Origin: Gnetum montanum
Taxonomy: Eukaryota > Streptophyta > Gnetopsida > Gnetales > Gnetaceae
Assembly (NCBI GenBank): GCA_015680685.1
Contig: MNCI01022309.1
Location: 275,608-317,308 of the forward strand
Length of the DNA stretch: 41,701 nt
Direction of reading: 5' to 3'
Below are positions 18,730-30,969 of the stretch, in pieces. A program made the position numbers and the translations under genes. The first letter of the stretch is position 1; each line of letters opens with the position of its first letter. The notes beneath the pieces are model-generated. The model searched no databases. It was given only the letters and a program-made list of their open reading frames with translations, and was not told the DNA's origin.

Positions 18730-19829
18730 AAAACTCATCCTCAAGTTTTATACAAAATTTTGGAAGGTATGGAATTATTGACTAACTACAAATACATAAG
18801 AAAAACATAACACAAAACAATGATAGCACAGGTCTCCAACATTGTCTCATGAATGGGTGGTGAAGGTGGTGGTTGCTACTCCTCTTTCTAGATTACTTTT
18901 GTAGGCACCTTATCCTTCATCATTTTTTCCTAAGAGGTGGTTGGAGCATGTCGAACAATGTCATTCATGTAGTGATCTATGCCTCCCCTATTGCACAATT
19001 TTTTTGATGAGGCATGGAAAGGAAAGTGTCTTCTTTCCATGTTTTTCTCCTTAAAAAGCTTATCTATCTTTCTATCTAAAGATAGATTAGCTATGGATCT
19101 CATACAGGGAATCTTCCAGTTAGAGTAGTGCACACATGGGCGGAAAAGATTATGATCTTGTTGGGTCTCATCGTTGGATTGAGGTGAAAGGTCACAATTT
19201 TAAAGTATGCATGTTCTCCTTGAAGTCCACTCCATAGCATCATTGTGTCCATTCTTTCTTGATGCTTAGATCTGCCTAAGTTGGAATTTCTGCAAGAGTG
19301 GCCCCAATTTCAAGTAACCCATCGGCCTCAAAGATTTCTTTCACCAGGTAGGACATAGATATGTCCTTGATTTTGACCGTGGAATTAACCTGCCTATTGT
19401 TCTAAAAAAGGTACATCTCTCCCATGTACCACTCCCTATCAAAAGTGATGATGGATCACATGGGAGAGCTTAGTAGTTGAGTCTTAACTTTTGGAGGAGC
19501 AAACTTCAAGAATGGTCCAAAGTTTAGCTCTTGAAGGATAAATTTTTGAACCTCCTTGGATGCGATTTGCTTGAGGTAGGCATCCATCAGGGTGACCTCA
19601 ACATTTAGTCTTGGCCCTGGTGCCTCATCTTGGTGTGATTGTTTTGTTGCAGTCGTTTCTACGAGAATATTTTTGACAGATTCCACTTTGGGCTCCTCCT
19701 GAAGAGGTCCCATTGTGTGGGTTTCTACTACTTACTCTTGGGGCTATTCTTGACCCCTTTTCATCCTTGGCCATTTGTTCCTTGGTTGGGATGGTCCTCC
19801 CTCCTAAGCATGCTTCCTTTTGGTGCCAT
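18730..19829 (-). pseudogene. Extra ORF downstream of pol in element 1 (ORF2), decayed
   Basis: A start-like ATG at 19829 (MAPKGSMLRRE) leads, with frame changes, to the open part at 19456-19713 with EVTLMDAYLKQIASKEVQKF and LQELNFGPFL. Next come EWYMGEMYLF, STVKIKDISMSYLVKEI and a degraded tail. The corresponding blocks occur in element 2: ELTLIKTYLEKVC, EWYMGETYLFWNN and ATVKIKDISISYLVEAIVKA. Conservation between diverged copies shows it was once a real protein-coding gene. I do not recognise a catalytic domain. The layout (W..G and V.IKDISISYL followed by a leucine-proline segment) vaguely recalls the plant retroelement domain often named putative plant transposon protein, but this is uncertain. 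It is shorter than the element 2 version. Confidence 0.6.
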
Positions 19830-20254
19830 CTTTGTTCATAACATAACTAAGGATTAGCATGTGATGTGTAACTTATAACCTTTAGGTACCTTATCTCATT
19901 GGGTAGTTACATTGTGGCTAAGTTATGACCATGGAAAATTGATTATTTTAATGTCATTTGGTTTATAAGGTCACCAGATTTTCTTGGAAGAGTTTAACTT
20001 TCATAAATTGATGTTTTAAATGTTTGTTTATTAGTTAAACCTTTGTGGGAGTTAGAAAAATTTTGAAAAATTTTCCATAAAAAACCTAAGGTTTGTAGTC
20101 CCCACAATAAGGAGCTTACCTCCAATAGCTACAAGATTGAAGAATGGGATTAATTGGACAAATGGTTTGGAAGTTATGGCTCTTGGAAGGTTCTAGGCTC
20201 TAAAAAATTCAAGAACATTTCCCTTGTTTAAGCGCAAATGTGAAAAATGCAAAG

Positions 20255-20400
20255 TGTGGCTATGTATTTATAGAGTTTTTATGTAGCATCAATGAGGTCC
20301 TATTGATTAGATCTCATCTATGCAGACACTTCATTAACAGGGTCCTATCGACAAAGCCTATACAAGAAAATTTTTCACTTTGAAAAATTTGAAAAATAGG
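20255..20400 (-). promoter_or_regulatory. Internal TATA-bearing module before ORF2 of element 1
   Basis: On the minus strand, GTCGATAGGACC, AATAGGACCTCATTGATG and then CTCTATAAATACATAG (TATA, about 20263-20275) are followed by a leader containing CCTTCCAAGAGCCATAACTTC. Element 2 has the same arrangement at 37300-37600 (CTATAAATAAATGC, then TCTTCCAAGAGTCCTAACTTC). The short words before TATA resemble those in this element's own LTR. Confidence 0.55.
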
Positions 20401-20851
20401 AGTTGAAGCATGAAATTGGGATCCTCGAAGAGCCAGAAAAGTTATGAACATGATGAAATAGTGGAAGAGGGCTTGAATATGCACAAAAATGAGTTTTGAG
20501 TTGGAGAATGAATTCTTAAGAAGAAGTGCCACTAAGGAGCACATAGCTAGATACAATTGATGGGGAATGTGGAAGGATTTGATTGTGAAAATGGCTAAGG
20601 ATAAGGAACTTAACTAGCCCAACCAAGAGAAATTCAAGTGGGTCCTTGCCATAGCAGGCTCATGCCCTTTTTTCCCTTGCATATCCTCAAACCAAAGACT
20701 TCATGGGCCCTACAGTTGATTAATGGTTATGGAAAGTTAAGGACCTAATTCATGAAGAATCTACTTAAGAATTTTGACATGTCAAACTAAGACATTGAAT
20801 AAGACATGGAAAAAGGGTAGTGAGGTGAATAATGGAGACCATTGATGGATG

Positions 20852-20873
20852 AGAGAGAGAGAGAGAGAGAGAA
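20852..20873 (+). repeat. (GA)n microsatellite
   Basis: An uninterrupted GAGAGA run inside the non-coding part of element 1, between pol and ORF2. Confidence 0.9.
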
Positions 20874-21879
20874 ATAGAGTTTTGAATCATGATCACATAA
20901 AGTACCTTGTGGATTTTTTCGTTAAATGACCCAATAAAGTCCATCCTTAGTCAAGATCAAAATCAACCTCTTCCAGTGAATTCGCATCGATACTCTAAGA
21001 TTAGTCCACCCCCTCAAGACACAAGAATGCTCCCATAAATCAATCACCATTTCTAAAAGAGAATTTGAAAGTGAGAAAGGGCCTTAGTTAGAGAAGACCT
21101 TCAGGCATGGATAACATGTCTTTCTAGTCCCATAGTGCTTATAGCCTATTATTTTTTGTAAGGGGTGTGCTTTGCATTTCCATTTTTTTTTTTGAATTTT
21201 ATGTTTTTATAGATTTTTGAATGGGAACCACACCATGCAAAGACTTTAACTTTCTATTATTAATCAATAGTGGAATGGTAAGAAATCCATGAAAACACTC
21301 ATACACTCAAGAGGATAGAAAAGTATAGAGAGAATCAAAATCAAATCCCCTTGAAGTCACATCCTTGTCAATCCATTTTAATCCTTCCCAAGTTTGGAAA
21401 CTAGCAAGGCCACAAGTTCATTAAAGTTCTTATTAAGGAAGGGACCTCATATTTCCAAAACAAGGAACACCATAGAGTTTTTTGGATGAGTGGATGATGT
21501 GGATTCACTACCTATTTTGTGAAAAAGAAACCATGTCTTAGTTATTAATACCAAAATTTAAAGAGAGAATCCAGACATTAGCAATCAAAAACATTAAGTA
21601 TAAACCACCATCAATAGCAACTGTAGCAACATTGTGTCTTGTTGGTAATAAATTAAAACAAAATAATCATAAGAAAACATAAGAAAAACCAAACCAAAAT
21701 AAAGTGAAATATAAGAGAAATTTTAAAATATTCAAGAAAGATAAAACATACTAAAGATGGTGTAAAACAAAAAATGTGAAAAACAAGAAAAGCATAAAAC
21801 TTGAGAAGCCACTTTAAATTATCAACATGGATGGATATCTCCCCCATGACTGAGTTGGAAGGACAAGATCTAAAATATT

Positions 21880-24800
21880 GAGCGTGCTTGTCCATCCGAT
21901 GAGGTGCTATAGTCACTAGGTTTTTTGGGCTCACTAAAATGTTTGACTTATTGTGTGTTGACCAAAAATTTCTAATTTGGACTTTAAGATTTGTAGATCA
22001 ACATGGCTCTAGAAGGAAAGGTTTCATAAATGATACAAGGCCCTTTCCACAATGTTTGGAACTTAGTTCATTATGGCACATGTGTATGGTTCTAGTAAAG
22101 GACCTTATCTCTTAGTTGAAATTTTACTTTTCTTATCTTGAGGTTGTGGGATTGCTTGTTGAATGTTTTATGCATTTGATTTAAGGATAGGGACACTAAT
22201 CAATTCTTCTCTAGCATGCTAAGTTTGGTCAGTCTCTCTTTTTGTGCTAAACTAAGTTCAAGGTCAAGGTCACCAACTATTGAAAGTGTACAAATATTGA
22301 ATTGAATAAGAAGAGTTGGCAGATTTCTGTATCCCAACTCATAGGGAGAATAGCCTATACGGAGTTTCCATGTTGAGTGGTAGGCCCCAAGGGCATCATT
22401 AAGTTTCATGCTCCAATCTCTCCTATATTTGCTAATTATTCTAGTTAAGATCTTAGTGATCTCCCTATTTGTAATCTCAAATTGATTGTTGGCTTAGGGG
22501 TGGTAAGGTATTATTAATTTATGTTCTACCCCTAAGCATTATATGAGATTTTGAAAGGTGGTGCCTATAAAATGACTACCATTATCAGAAATTAGTGTGC
22601 ATGGCACCCAAAACCACTTTACAGTATTTTATTGTACAAATCAAACAACTGTAGAGAATGTATAGTCAATGAAAACTATTGCTTTTTCCCATTTCGTACA
22701 ATAGTTAATAGTGACTATAATGTATGCCTTTTCATTTGACATGGATGTGATGGAATCCATGAAGTTAATGCCCTAGATGTCCAAGCGTTCCAATGGTTGG
22801 ATCCACTGCTAAGAACCCTCCATACAAGTAGTCATCTCACCATCATGTTGGTAGCATTCACAAGAGTGAACAGATTGGTGAGTGTCCCTAAAGAGTGTTG
22901 GCCAATAATATCATGTCATTAGGATCTTAATGATCATGCATCTTTAGGCATACTGGCCCCCACAAGGACCCTCATAAGCACCTTAGAGGATGTGTAGTTG
23001 ATCAGCATTAGGAATACACCAATGAACTAGGCCATCAGAACACACCTTGTAAAGGTGCCCTTTGATCTACATGAGGCATTTGGCCTGATGAAGAAACTAT
23101 TATTTCTTCTTATTGTTAAGCTCTTGTGGCATCTCCAAAATAAAAAGGTAGGTGAGGATGCCATCATACTACTTAAGTTCATTAGGTACTCATTCATTTA
23201 TAGCACCAATAAAGAGAAGTACATTAGGAAATTGATTAGAAAGTAGACTCTTCTCCTCTTTGTTGTTCCATCTTAACCAAGACAAGTGGTCAGCGACCAT
23301 GTTCTTAGTTCCCTTTCGATCTACCATTATGAGATCAAATTTCTACAAAATCATTAGCCATTGTATGACATGATGACTTACCATTGATTTTTTCATGAGA
23401 AAGCGAATTGCATTATGGTTTGTGTGCACAAACACCTTGTACCCAAGCACATAGTGCTTGAATATCTCTAAGTCATACACCACTATCATCAATTCTTCTC
23501 TACTATGGTGTAGTTTAGCTATGCACCCACAATGCTTTGTCTCATATAGTGGATGTAGTAAGGATGTTTTTGATCATTCAACTACATAAGCATGACTCTC
23601 AAGGCATAATTTGATGCATTTTTCATAATGTGGAATAGTCTAGACCAATCAGGTGCTTGTAGAATTAGATTTTCTACAAGCTTTTGCTTGAGTTTCTGGA
23701 ATACATTCTCACATTCCTTGGTCTAGATGAATGGAACATCTTTCTTTGTTAGCTTCACCAATGATTTAGCAATCTTAGAGAAATTCTCTATGAATCATCA
23801 GTAATAGCCAATGTGACTAAGGAATGACTAGACATCTTTAACAATTTTTGGTTCATAGGTAATTCTTTGGATGTCCCTTACTTTCTTAATACCTGCTTAT
23901 AATATTCTATGGCCCAAGACAATGTCCTCCTGGACCATTAGATGGCTCTTTTGCCAATTGAGCCAAAGGTTGATGTCCACACACCTTTTTAGTACTTACT
24001 CAAGGTGGTCCAAGGATTGCTTAAATGTAACACCATAGGTGAAGAAGTCATCCATGAAGACTTCCACCTTGCTACTAATTTGCTATTGAAAGATGTTCAA
24101 GACAAGGCATTGAAAGGCTGCAAGGGTATTACATAAGCCAAAAGGCATCTTTCTATATGCAAAAGTCCCCACGGACTTGTGCATGTGGTTTTGGCTTGAT
24201 CCTCAAGTGCAATCTAGATGTGGTCATAGCCACTATAACCATCTAAAAAGCTATAGTAGTAATGCCTAGAGATAGTGTCCAACACCTGCTCGACAAATGG
24301 TAATGGGAAATGGTCTTTGTATGTTGCCATGTTCAATAGCATGAAGTCAATATAGACCCTTCACTTACCACCTTTCTTTGGCACTATTATAAGTGGGGTA
24401 ACCCACTCACTATTCACAATGGGATAGATGAACCCCACCTTGAGGAGTTGTTCAATCTCCTACTTCATTATCTGCTTCATTTTGGAGTTCAACCACCACT
24501 ACTGCTGCCTCTTTGACTTTATGGAAGGATTTGTATAGTTGCAATGTTGGCATATCCTAGGATCAATCCAAGTGAGCTTAGGATACGACGAAGCAAAGGT
24601 TGTTGGCCATTTGTTAATCATCATTAATTGCTTCTCTTTTGTGTAGGAGAAAATTTCACATTGATTATCATTGGCTTTCCATTGTTTAGAAAAGCATATT
24701 CCATGCTAGAAGATAGATTTTTCAACCCTAGGGACTCCTATTTGAAATTTTTAGGGATTCCCAACTCTCCCCAATTGGTGTTACTAGTTTCATCATTAGA

Positions 24801-25460
24801 GAGTTCGTAATGAACTCACTTCAATTCATCCATGCCTTCAACATAGGCACTTGTTAGGGTCTTAGTTGGTTCCATGTAAATTGGTGAGCTGTTATCAAGA
24901 TTAGCTATCAGCCACTAGGTTCCATCCTATTTTGTGGATACTACATATAGGCACCTTTGAAATTCTATCTCATTTGCACAGTATTTGCTATGATGGATGT
25001 ACTTTTTATAGAACATAGTTTCTGCACACAGTTGCATCTTGTAACATTGTACGTGATGTATGGAACTCTCTTCTTTTATATTTTTCGATGCATTTTCCTT
25101 GGAAATCTTGGAGAGATCTCTGATTTACAACCATGCATGAATGGTACTCAACCAAGCCCTTACCATGATGATTGGGAAGTGCCCCTTACAATTATCAACA
25201 CAGATTACTAAGAAGTTAGCAGGATAGGATCACCCATAGATGGTGATCACAATGTCCTCACTAGTCCCAAGGGAATGGTAATGGATATTAACTCAAGACA
25301 AATGTTTCTCTTCTTGAGTGGAGGAAAGTTCTAGGTTTTGTACATCTCATGAGAAATCAAATTTACATCAAAACCTAAATAAAAAAGAGCCTTGCAAGAC
25401 TCATTCCCAATGATTTGTAGGTAAATAAAGGGACTCCTAGGATTAGATCTCTTCTTAGAA
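21880..25460 (-). pseudogene. pol of element 1 (protease, RT, RNase H, integrase), broken
   Basis: In minus-strand order: a protease remnant (ALFYLGFDVNLISHEMYK, near 25350; the catalytic D is lost), then RT with EIEQLLKVGFIYPI, VPKKGG, FLDGYSGYD (near 24230) and FMDDF (24041-24058). RNase H follows with HTNHNAIRFLM (near 23410), then integrase: YYWPTLF, GINFMDSI (near 22750; D to N at the first catalytic position), LISDNGSHF (near 22585) and NREITKIL (near 22440). The conserved tail includes LWKGPCIIYETFPSRAMLIY near 22000. In-frame stops are scattered throughout, many explicable as C-to-T changes. It is a Ty3/Gypsy polyprotein that was complete but is now inactive. Confidence 0.88.
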
Positions 25461-27967
25461 AGATGGTCAACCTTAATTCAATCAATTACCACATAAGTTA
25501 ACATGACAGTATGCACTTTGGGAGGCATTTGGTTTGAAGGGGACTCGAATGATGTGGATGCAAAGGATAAGGGAGAAGCAAGGTTATTAGCCATGTAAGT
25601 CTATGAGGGCTTTGTAGGATTGTTGATTTAGAAGAATGATCTTTTTCAGGATTTGGTTTCTAAACCAATTGGCTAAGGATTCAGCTATAAGTTAACAACC
25701 TTAGTGGAATTACATTGCTATAGTTGGACTAGAATTTCACCCTACATTGATGGAGTAGGTGGTAATTGAGTTGAGGGTGGAGGGCATATGCAGCAGGATG
25801 AGAAGGGTAGTGAAAAAATGGGGATTTCCCTCTTCAAGATTAGACTCTATAGTACTCAGGAGAGTATTAGTATGCTGGAATAAAGCGTGACTAGAAGAGT
25901 CACGTGAAGAAATGAGCTATTGAACATAGTACCCATACAGATCAAGTTGCTAGTAAGGGTACTACTACCATGGTGGTGACATCCCTCATAACTATGGATG
26001 CCACCATTGATGGTACTGTTCATAAGATTGTGGTGAAGCTCCACTTGGATAATAGGCTTGTTGTTAGTGGAATTGCCTGGGGTTTCCTTGAGGATAAGGT
26101 AACCTTCTTAGTGTTTGGCTTTTTGCCACTTTAGGATTTAGAGTGTACATAACAGATTTCTGCAAGTGTGACATAATGGAACAAGATCCCTTAGGATGTT
26201 TGTATTAGTAGATGTGACATCCACCATCATCATTTGTTTTAGACTCCCCAACCTCCTCTACTATAGTAGCCTTGCAGTTATCCCTTTAGTGGGCATGTTC
26301 AACTTCCTTCCTTCTCTTGTGATCATAATTACTACTTTGCTTTTTGAATTTCTCTATTATTTTCAAAGTAGTTTAGAAATTTTTATCCAAAGAGTCCGAC
26401 ATTTTATCTACCTTAGCCAAAATTTTAGAAATAGACTTCTAAATCGGCAAGTTCTTTTCTTGCACCACCTCATCAAGTGGTGCCTCCTTCTCATTATCAT
26501 AGAATTGGACCTTCCTTTTTTTATGGAAGGATCTCATTTGTACTCCTTTGCACTTTCCCTTTTTCTCAACTCTCCTTCTTCTTTGACAACCTACTTTATC
26601 AGCCTTTGAATGTGATGGACCCTTAGTTATGAAAGTTTCCCGTGGGCATAAATCCTAAGAGTTTTTCATATTTCTATGTGGAGCCCATCTATGATATGAT
26701 GGATTTTCTCTCTTTAAGAATAATCATGACTAGGACATCGATGCAAGAGAGAATAGTACTTGCCCATGGCTATGTCCAAGGGTTCATGTGTTCCCTATTT
26801 CCAACCTTGGATATGCTTTCTTAAGTTGGACAATTGGGAGTATGTTTGACACTTATCATTGCAGAGTTTAAGCATTGTACTTCACCTATGGATTGATTCC
26901 AGCTCCAAGGACTGGTACAAAATTTAGCTTCTTTGATGAGAATTCTTGGAAACAGCTTTAACTTTTGTTATTCATTCTTCACATTCTCTAAGGTGCAGGC
27001 ATCATGAAAGGCTTGAAGATGATTTTGTGGATCTTATTTGTATTCCCCTTCAAACTTGGGAATATTATTCATATCCAACTACTTAATTCTACTATCTTTC
27101 ATATGCCTTGTTGGAATTCTCACTACCTCTATGATGTTTAACATGTTTTAAGTTGCAAGCAAAGGCTCATCATGTTCATAGCATCTATAAAGGTCATGAT
27201 GCCCATGATGCCCTCTACTTTCCATTCTTTCATGGTGGTAGGCCTCCCTTGATTGCCCATGGCCCTGGTCTTGACTAGTCCAGTGGACCCTACGATCATC
27301 TCTATCCTGCTAGTTACCTCCATCACAATTATGTCCTCTATAGCTTTAGTTGAAGCTAAAGGAGAAATAATAGAATGAAGAAGGTGAAGAGGAAGGAGAA
27401 CTAGCACTACCATGATGTCTACCACCCTCTCTTCTATAGTCACAACCATGATCAACATTATGATGCTTGTCCTTATCCCTACCATGACTCCCACCTTTGA
27501 ATCTCCCATGATCATGGGACCTGTTCTTACCCAAACCAAGATTTTTTTATAGTGGACTATAAATTTTGGTTTAAGACCCCTTCGTCAAAACCAAGGGGAG
27601 GAGAGTCAGTAAATTGAGAACCTCTAGAGAAGGGATCCTTATTATCTTTTTGGCCTAGCAGGAATAAGGGATTATTGAACCATTTCTTCTTCAAAGCTTC
27701 ATAGCACCTCTCCTATTGCCAATTTCTTTTGCATTGTGCCTTAGTGGAATGGTAATCCTAATAGTCATGATCTTACACAACATATTCAACAATGAGCCCC
27801 TGGATGCCCAACCTCAAAAGAGTTTGGTGTAGCATCACAAGAATTGATTAATTAGGTAGCAACACAATGTTTTATTCCATGTTCCTCCACCACAACTATT
27901 CATTCTTTTGTTGATTGGATGTATGCTCAAACCTTGGCAGATAATCATCACTATGAGAAGAAGACAT
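25461..27967 (-). pseudogene. gag of element 1, broken
   Basis: A likely start is the ATG at 27967 (MSSSHSDDYLPRFEHTSNQQ). A His/Asp/Arg/Ser-rich region at about 27340-27540 follows (KNRSHDHGRFKGGSHGRDKD). Next is IKWLDMNNIPKFEGEYK and LQAFHDACTLENVKN near 27030-27100, the capsid-like part, which matches element 2 (IKWFDMNNIPRFEEGYNVDP). A CCHC knuckle could not be identified. Stops and frameshifts are present. Plus-strand open frames in this interval, such as 26196-26609, are antisense shadows. Confidence 0.65.
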
Positions 27968-28100
27968 GTTAGATTGAAAGAAAATATCAGTGTGCTTCTA
28001 CAAATCTTATTATTTTTTTGAATGATTGTGACTTTAAGGTTCGTTACAATGATCATAAATAATTTTTACTAAGCCCTAGATAGCACACATAGCTAACTAA

Positions 28101-28120
28101 AGTCCTTGATAATGATGTCA
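28101..28120 (-). other. Primer-binding site of element 1 (tRNA-Asp type, decayed)
   Basis: The minus strand just inside the 5' LTR reads TGACATCATTATCAAGGACT. Compared with the plant tRNA-Asp-type site beginning TGGCGCCGTTGCC, every difference is a G-to-A or C-to-T transition. One base separates it from the LTR end. Confidence 0.7.
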
Positions 28121-28121
28121 A

Positions 28122-28978
28122 TGATGAGCATCGAGTGCATCCTACACCCAACCATACAAATCACTTGTGTTCACTTAGCGATTTGGTCGAATTCTATAGA
28201 CTTTAGCTCTCTAACAACACCAATTTCTAAAAGGTGAATCTAACCATTGTAATCATTGTATTTTCAGTTTCACTTATGAAGTGCAAGTATATGGTTAATT
28301 GTAACTAAGGCACATGATTTTTATCATTTTATTGTTTATGAATTAAGTCATCTAAGAACAAGAATAAAGTAATTCAATGCTTAATTATTCTAATAACTAG
28401 TTATTATTTAACTAATCCTAACATAAGCATACATTCCCACTTTCTGTACACATCCTTAACACATTATAGCACCACTAGGTTACCAAGTGTTAAGTGCTAC
28501 TGGGATTACCAAGCATTAAATGTATGCTCAAAGTGGTCATACTTATGTTTGATATTTAATTGATATTAACTAATTACTTAGAAACATTAAAGTAAATTGC
28601 ATGAATATTAAATACATAAAGAAAAAATTAATTTATTCCAAGTGCTACAAGATTTTATAGAAAAATTTCATCTTTATTATTATTCACATTGAGGTGCTTA
28701 GGTACATTAATGCTCGAAAAAATCTATATAGTTCTTTGACTCCTACTACGAGAACTTAGAAAATATTCTAACTTTTAGGGTTAAAAATTGTAACAGCTTC
28801 ACTACAACTATGAAAATATTGCCATAAATGTGGCAGGTAGGCACACATTTATAGGAGGAGATAGGGTGCCACGTCGATGGATACATGTCAACGTGTCAAA
28901 CCCTACATCGATGGGATCATGTTGATAAGTTGCATCAACAACATCCCATTGATGCGGCCCAACTATGATGATGCATCA
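28122..28978 (-). repeat. 5' LTR of element 1
   Basis: 857-bp partner of 17857-18711. In the minus sense the TATA box is CCTATAAAT (28847-28855). The U3 part (28860-28978) is rich in CATCGATG, CATTGATG and GATGCATC-type words. Plus-strand ends are TGATGAGC...GCATCA. Confidence 0.88.
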
Positions 28979-30121
28979 ACTGCAAAGTTACTACCCATGG
29001 TAGTGCATTGAATATGTTTGTAGTAGACACCATCAAATTCCAAATAGTTATCTCAAAGGATTAAAGTGGTGAGCTAATGAATGGCCTTAGTGTAGAGTTC
29101 CTACAAAGGAAAAGGATTAGCTCAGAAATATGAATTGATTATAGATTGAAGAGCAATGAGGCCTTGATCTATGGAAATGTTAGGGTAGAGAGATTCTACA
29201 TGAAATGTGAACAAGAGCACATTTTAAGGTAGAGATATAAAATATAAATCACAAATCAAGACAAAGAAATCAAGGAGATGAAATGGTGTAGCATTAAAAA
29301 TGGAAAATAATCTAAAGTGGAGTAGGAAAAAAGTAGGTTCAAGCATATAGTCTGAATAAGAGCATATAGGATAGTCAACCAATATATGTTTATGGATTCT
29401 AGGAATCAGATAAATAGTACATGATTTAGCATTTATGGTCGAGAGTTTCAGTAAAGTGCCCTAAAAGCCTTTAAACACCTAAAAGAAATGATTAATCATA
29501 AAGGAAAGATAACTTCAAAAGCAGCTCATGGAATAGAGTCAATGCGTTGGTAGATGTTTACATCAGAGAGTTTTCTAAGTGCTTCTTGTAAGTACCAAGA
29601 AGCATCCATAATGTAGATGTATAGATTCTTATCTGTAGGTTTGATGACGATGCTTTTATCTTTTCAAAGTTTTCTCAAAGCTCCAAAAAGATGATGAACT
29701 AGAAGGGACCTGGAATAAAAACCAACATCAAGAGCATCTTCCAAGGAGGATAGGCAAGAGTGAATGGTTGCTTCTAAGTTAAGGTTGGTATTGGAAATAG
29801 GATAACTCCATTTGCTACCAAAGTGAACCTTCATTTTGGTAAAATAAATTACCTACAAAAAGGGTGATGAAAGATGATTTGTACTTTTTGGTTTAGGTTT
29901 GAAGAAAGTACAAACCAACAATAGCCTGGGAAATGTTCTAAATTCATCTAGAAGGAAAGCTATATCCATTGAAGAAGGCCAAGGAATGAACTTAAGGTTG
30001 TATCTTAGTAACCTAGTTTCATTAGTGGAAAGGATATGGGATGAAAGATTATGGATAACAAAGTTAGAAATATGATTTTCTACTTCATGCAACTTTTTTT
30101 GCTTGAAAAGAAAATGAGTAC
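28979..30121 (-). pseudogene. Penelope-like retroelement reverse transcriptase (N-terminal and RT part)
   Basis: In minus-strand order: HNLSSHILSTNETRLL (near 30040) and PWPSSMDIAFLLDEFRTF; then IVIKPTDKNLYIYIMD (near 29640), YLQEALRKLSDVNIYQRI, TIYLIPRIHKH (near 29395), SLYPNISIDQGLIALQ (near 29175) and DNYLEFDGVYYKHIQCTTMG (near 29020). This is the block order of Penelope-like RTs: the NLS..L...E..LL start, IKPADKG..VV.D, YLLPKIHK, SLYTNIP and YFEFNGKYYLQIHGTAMG in the family. Stops and frameshifts occur. It is cut at both ends by LTRs: by element 1 inside the TTMGSNFA stretch, and by element 2 at 30122. The RT catalytic aspartate block and any GIY-YIG endonuclease lie outside what is preserved. 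Such elements are unusual in plants and are reported from conifers (Dryad elements). Confidence 0.85.
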
Positions 30122-30968
30122 TGAAGTGTCAATAAGTCAACTACATTGACTCATGCCCATGGATGCATCTCAAGATGCATTGATGCATGTGTGTTGATGT
30201 TGATCTTTCCGAAGCCTATATAAGTGTGCACACTAGTTGCATTTATGACACCATTGATTAATTCTTTACTTGAACTCTTGTAATTTTTTCCCTTAGAACT
30301 TAAAGAAATTTTCCCTTTGAGTACTCGTAGTGTGGATTGAATTTTATTTGAGTGCAATATGTACCTATACACAGTTGCATGAATGGCAATAAAATCATGA
30401 TTTCTTCTTTCCATTGTAGCACTTGGATTAGTTTAAGTTTACTTTAAATAATTTCAACTTAAATGTAGTTTATTTTCTTGTCCTTAAGCATTTAATATTT
30501 GAATTCATGAATAACATGAGTATACCACTTCAAGTATAATATACTAACACTTGATAATCCCAATAGTGAATACTTGGTACACCTAGTAATAAACATGTGG
30601 CAACCCAATAATGCTACTATACATTCAGGATGTATATGAAAAGTGGGAATAGATGCTCCACATTTAGGATAGTTTAGTTATTAATTAGTAAAGTTAAATA
30701 TTTTAACTCTTTCTTTAGTTAAATTATTTTATAGATAAAGAAAATAATAAAAATTATAAAAATAAATATCTTACACTTCAATTACACATATCCATACAAA
30801 TAAAGTTAACATAAGTGATGATTGGGAAGATAATGACTAGTAACCACACATTTTACTATGTAAGTACATAGGCCACTTAGGTAGAAGAAGCTTACGAAAT
30901 TTGAATTGATCGTACGTACATGCTTGTGATTCATATGGTTGGGCATAGGGAATACCCACTACTCATCC
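30122..30968 (+). repeat. 5' LTR of element 2
   Basis: The LTR begins TGAAGTGTCAATAAG and ends ACTACTCATCC. A TATA box lies at 30217-30224 (TATATAAG). Its body matches 40878-41399, for example CACTAGTTGCATTTATG and GTAGTTTA.TTTCTT. Near its end GATTCATATGGTTGGGCATAGGG matches element 1 LTRs. GATGCATC-type words at 30170-30200 form the U3 palindrome array. Confidence 0.88.
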
Positions 30969-30969
30969 T

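Larger units (their letters stand above)
17857..28978 (-). mobile_element. Element 1: Athila/Tat-like Ty3 LTR retrotransposon, complete but decayed
   Basis: Paired LTRs (17857-18711 and 28122-28978) enclose, in minus-strand order, a primer-binding site, gag, protease, RT, RNase H, integrase, a promoter-like module, an extra ORF and a polypurine tract. Pol order RT-RNH-INT places it in Ty3/Gypsy. The tRNA-Asp-type primer site, the post-pol ORF and the integrase C-terminal style suggest the Athila/Tat branch. Every coding part has stops and frameshifts. Flanking bases ACTAA (17852-17856) and ACTGC (28979-28983) agree at three of five positions, a possible eroded target-site duplication. The flanks on both sides look like the same Penelope-like RT gene. 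Confidence 0.88.

Noticed and set aside
26196-26609. 137-codon plus-strand open frame
   Set aside because: Antisense shadow of the gag region of element 1; hydrophobic, low-complexity translation.
27138-27539. 133-codon Val/Met-rich minus-strand frame
   Set aside because: An alternative frame of element 1 gag; the His/Asp/Arg-rich frame is the gag-like one.
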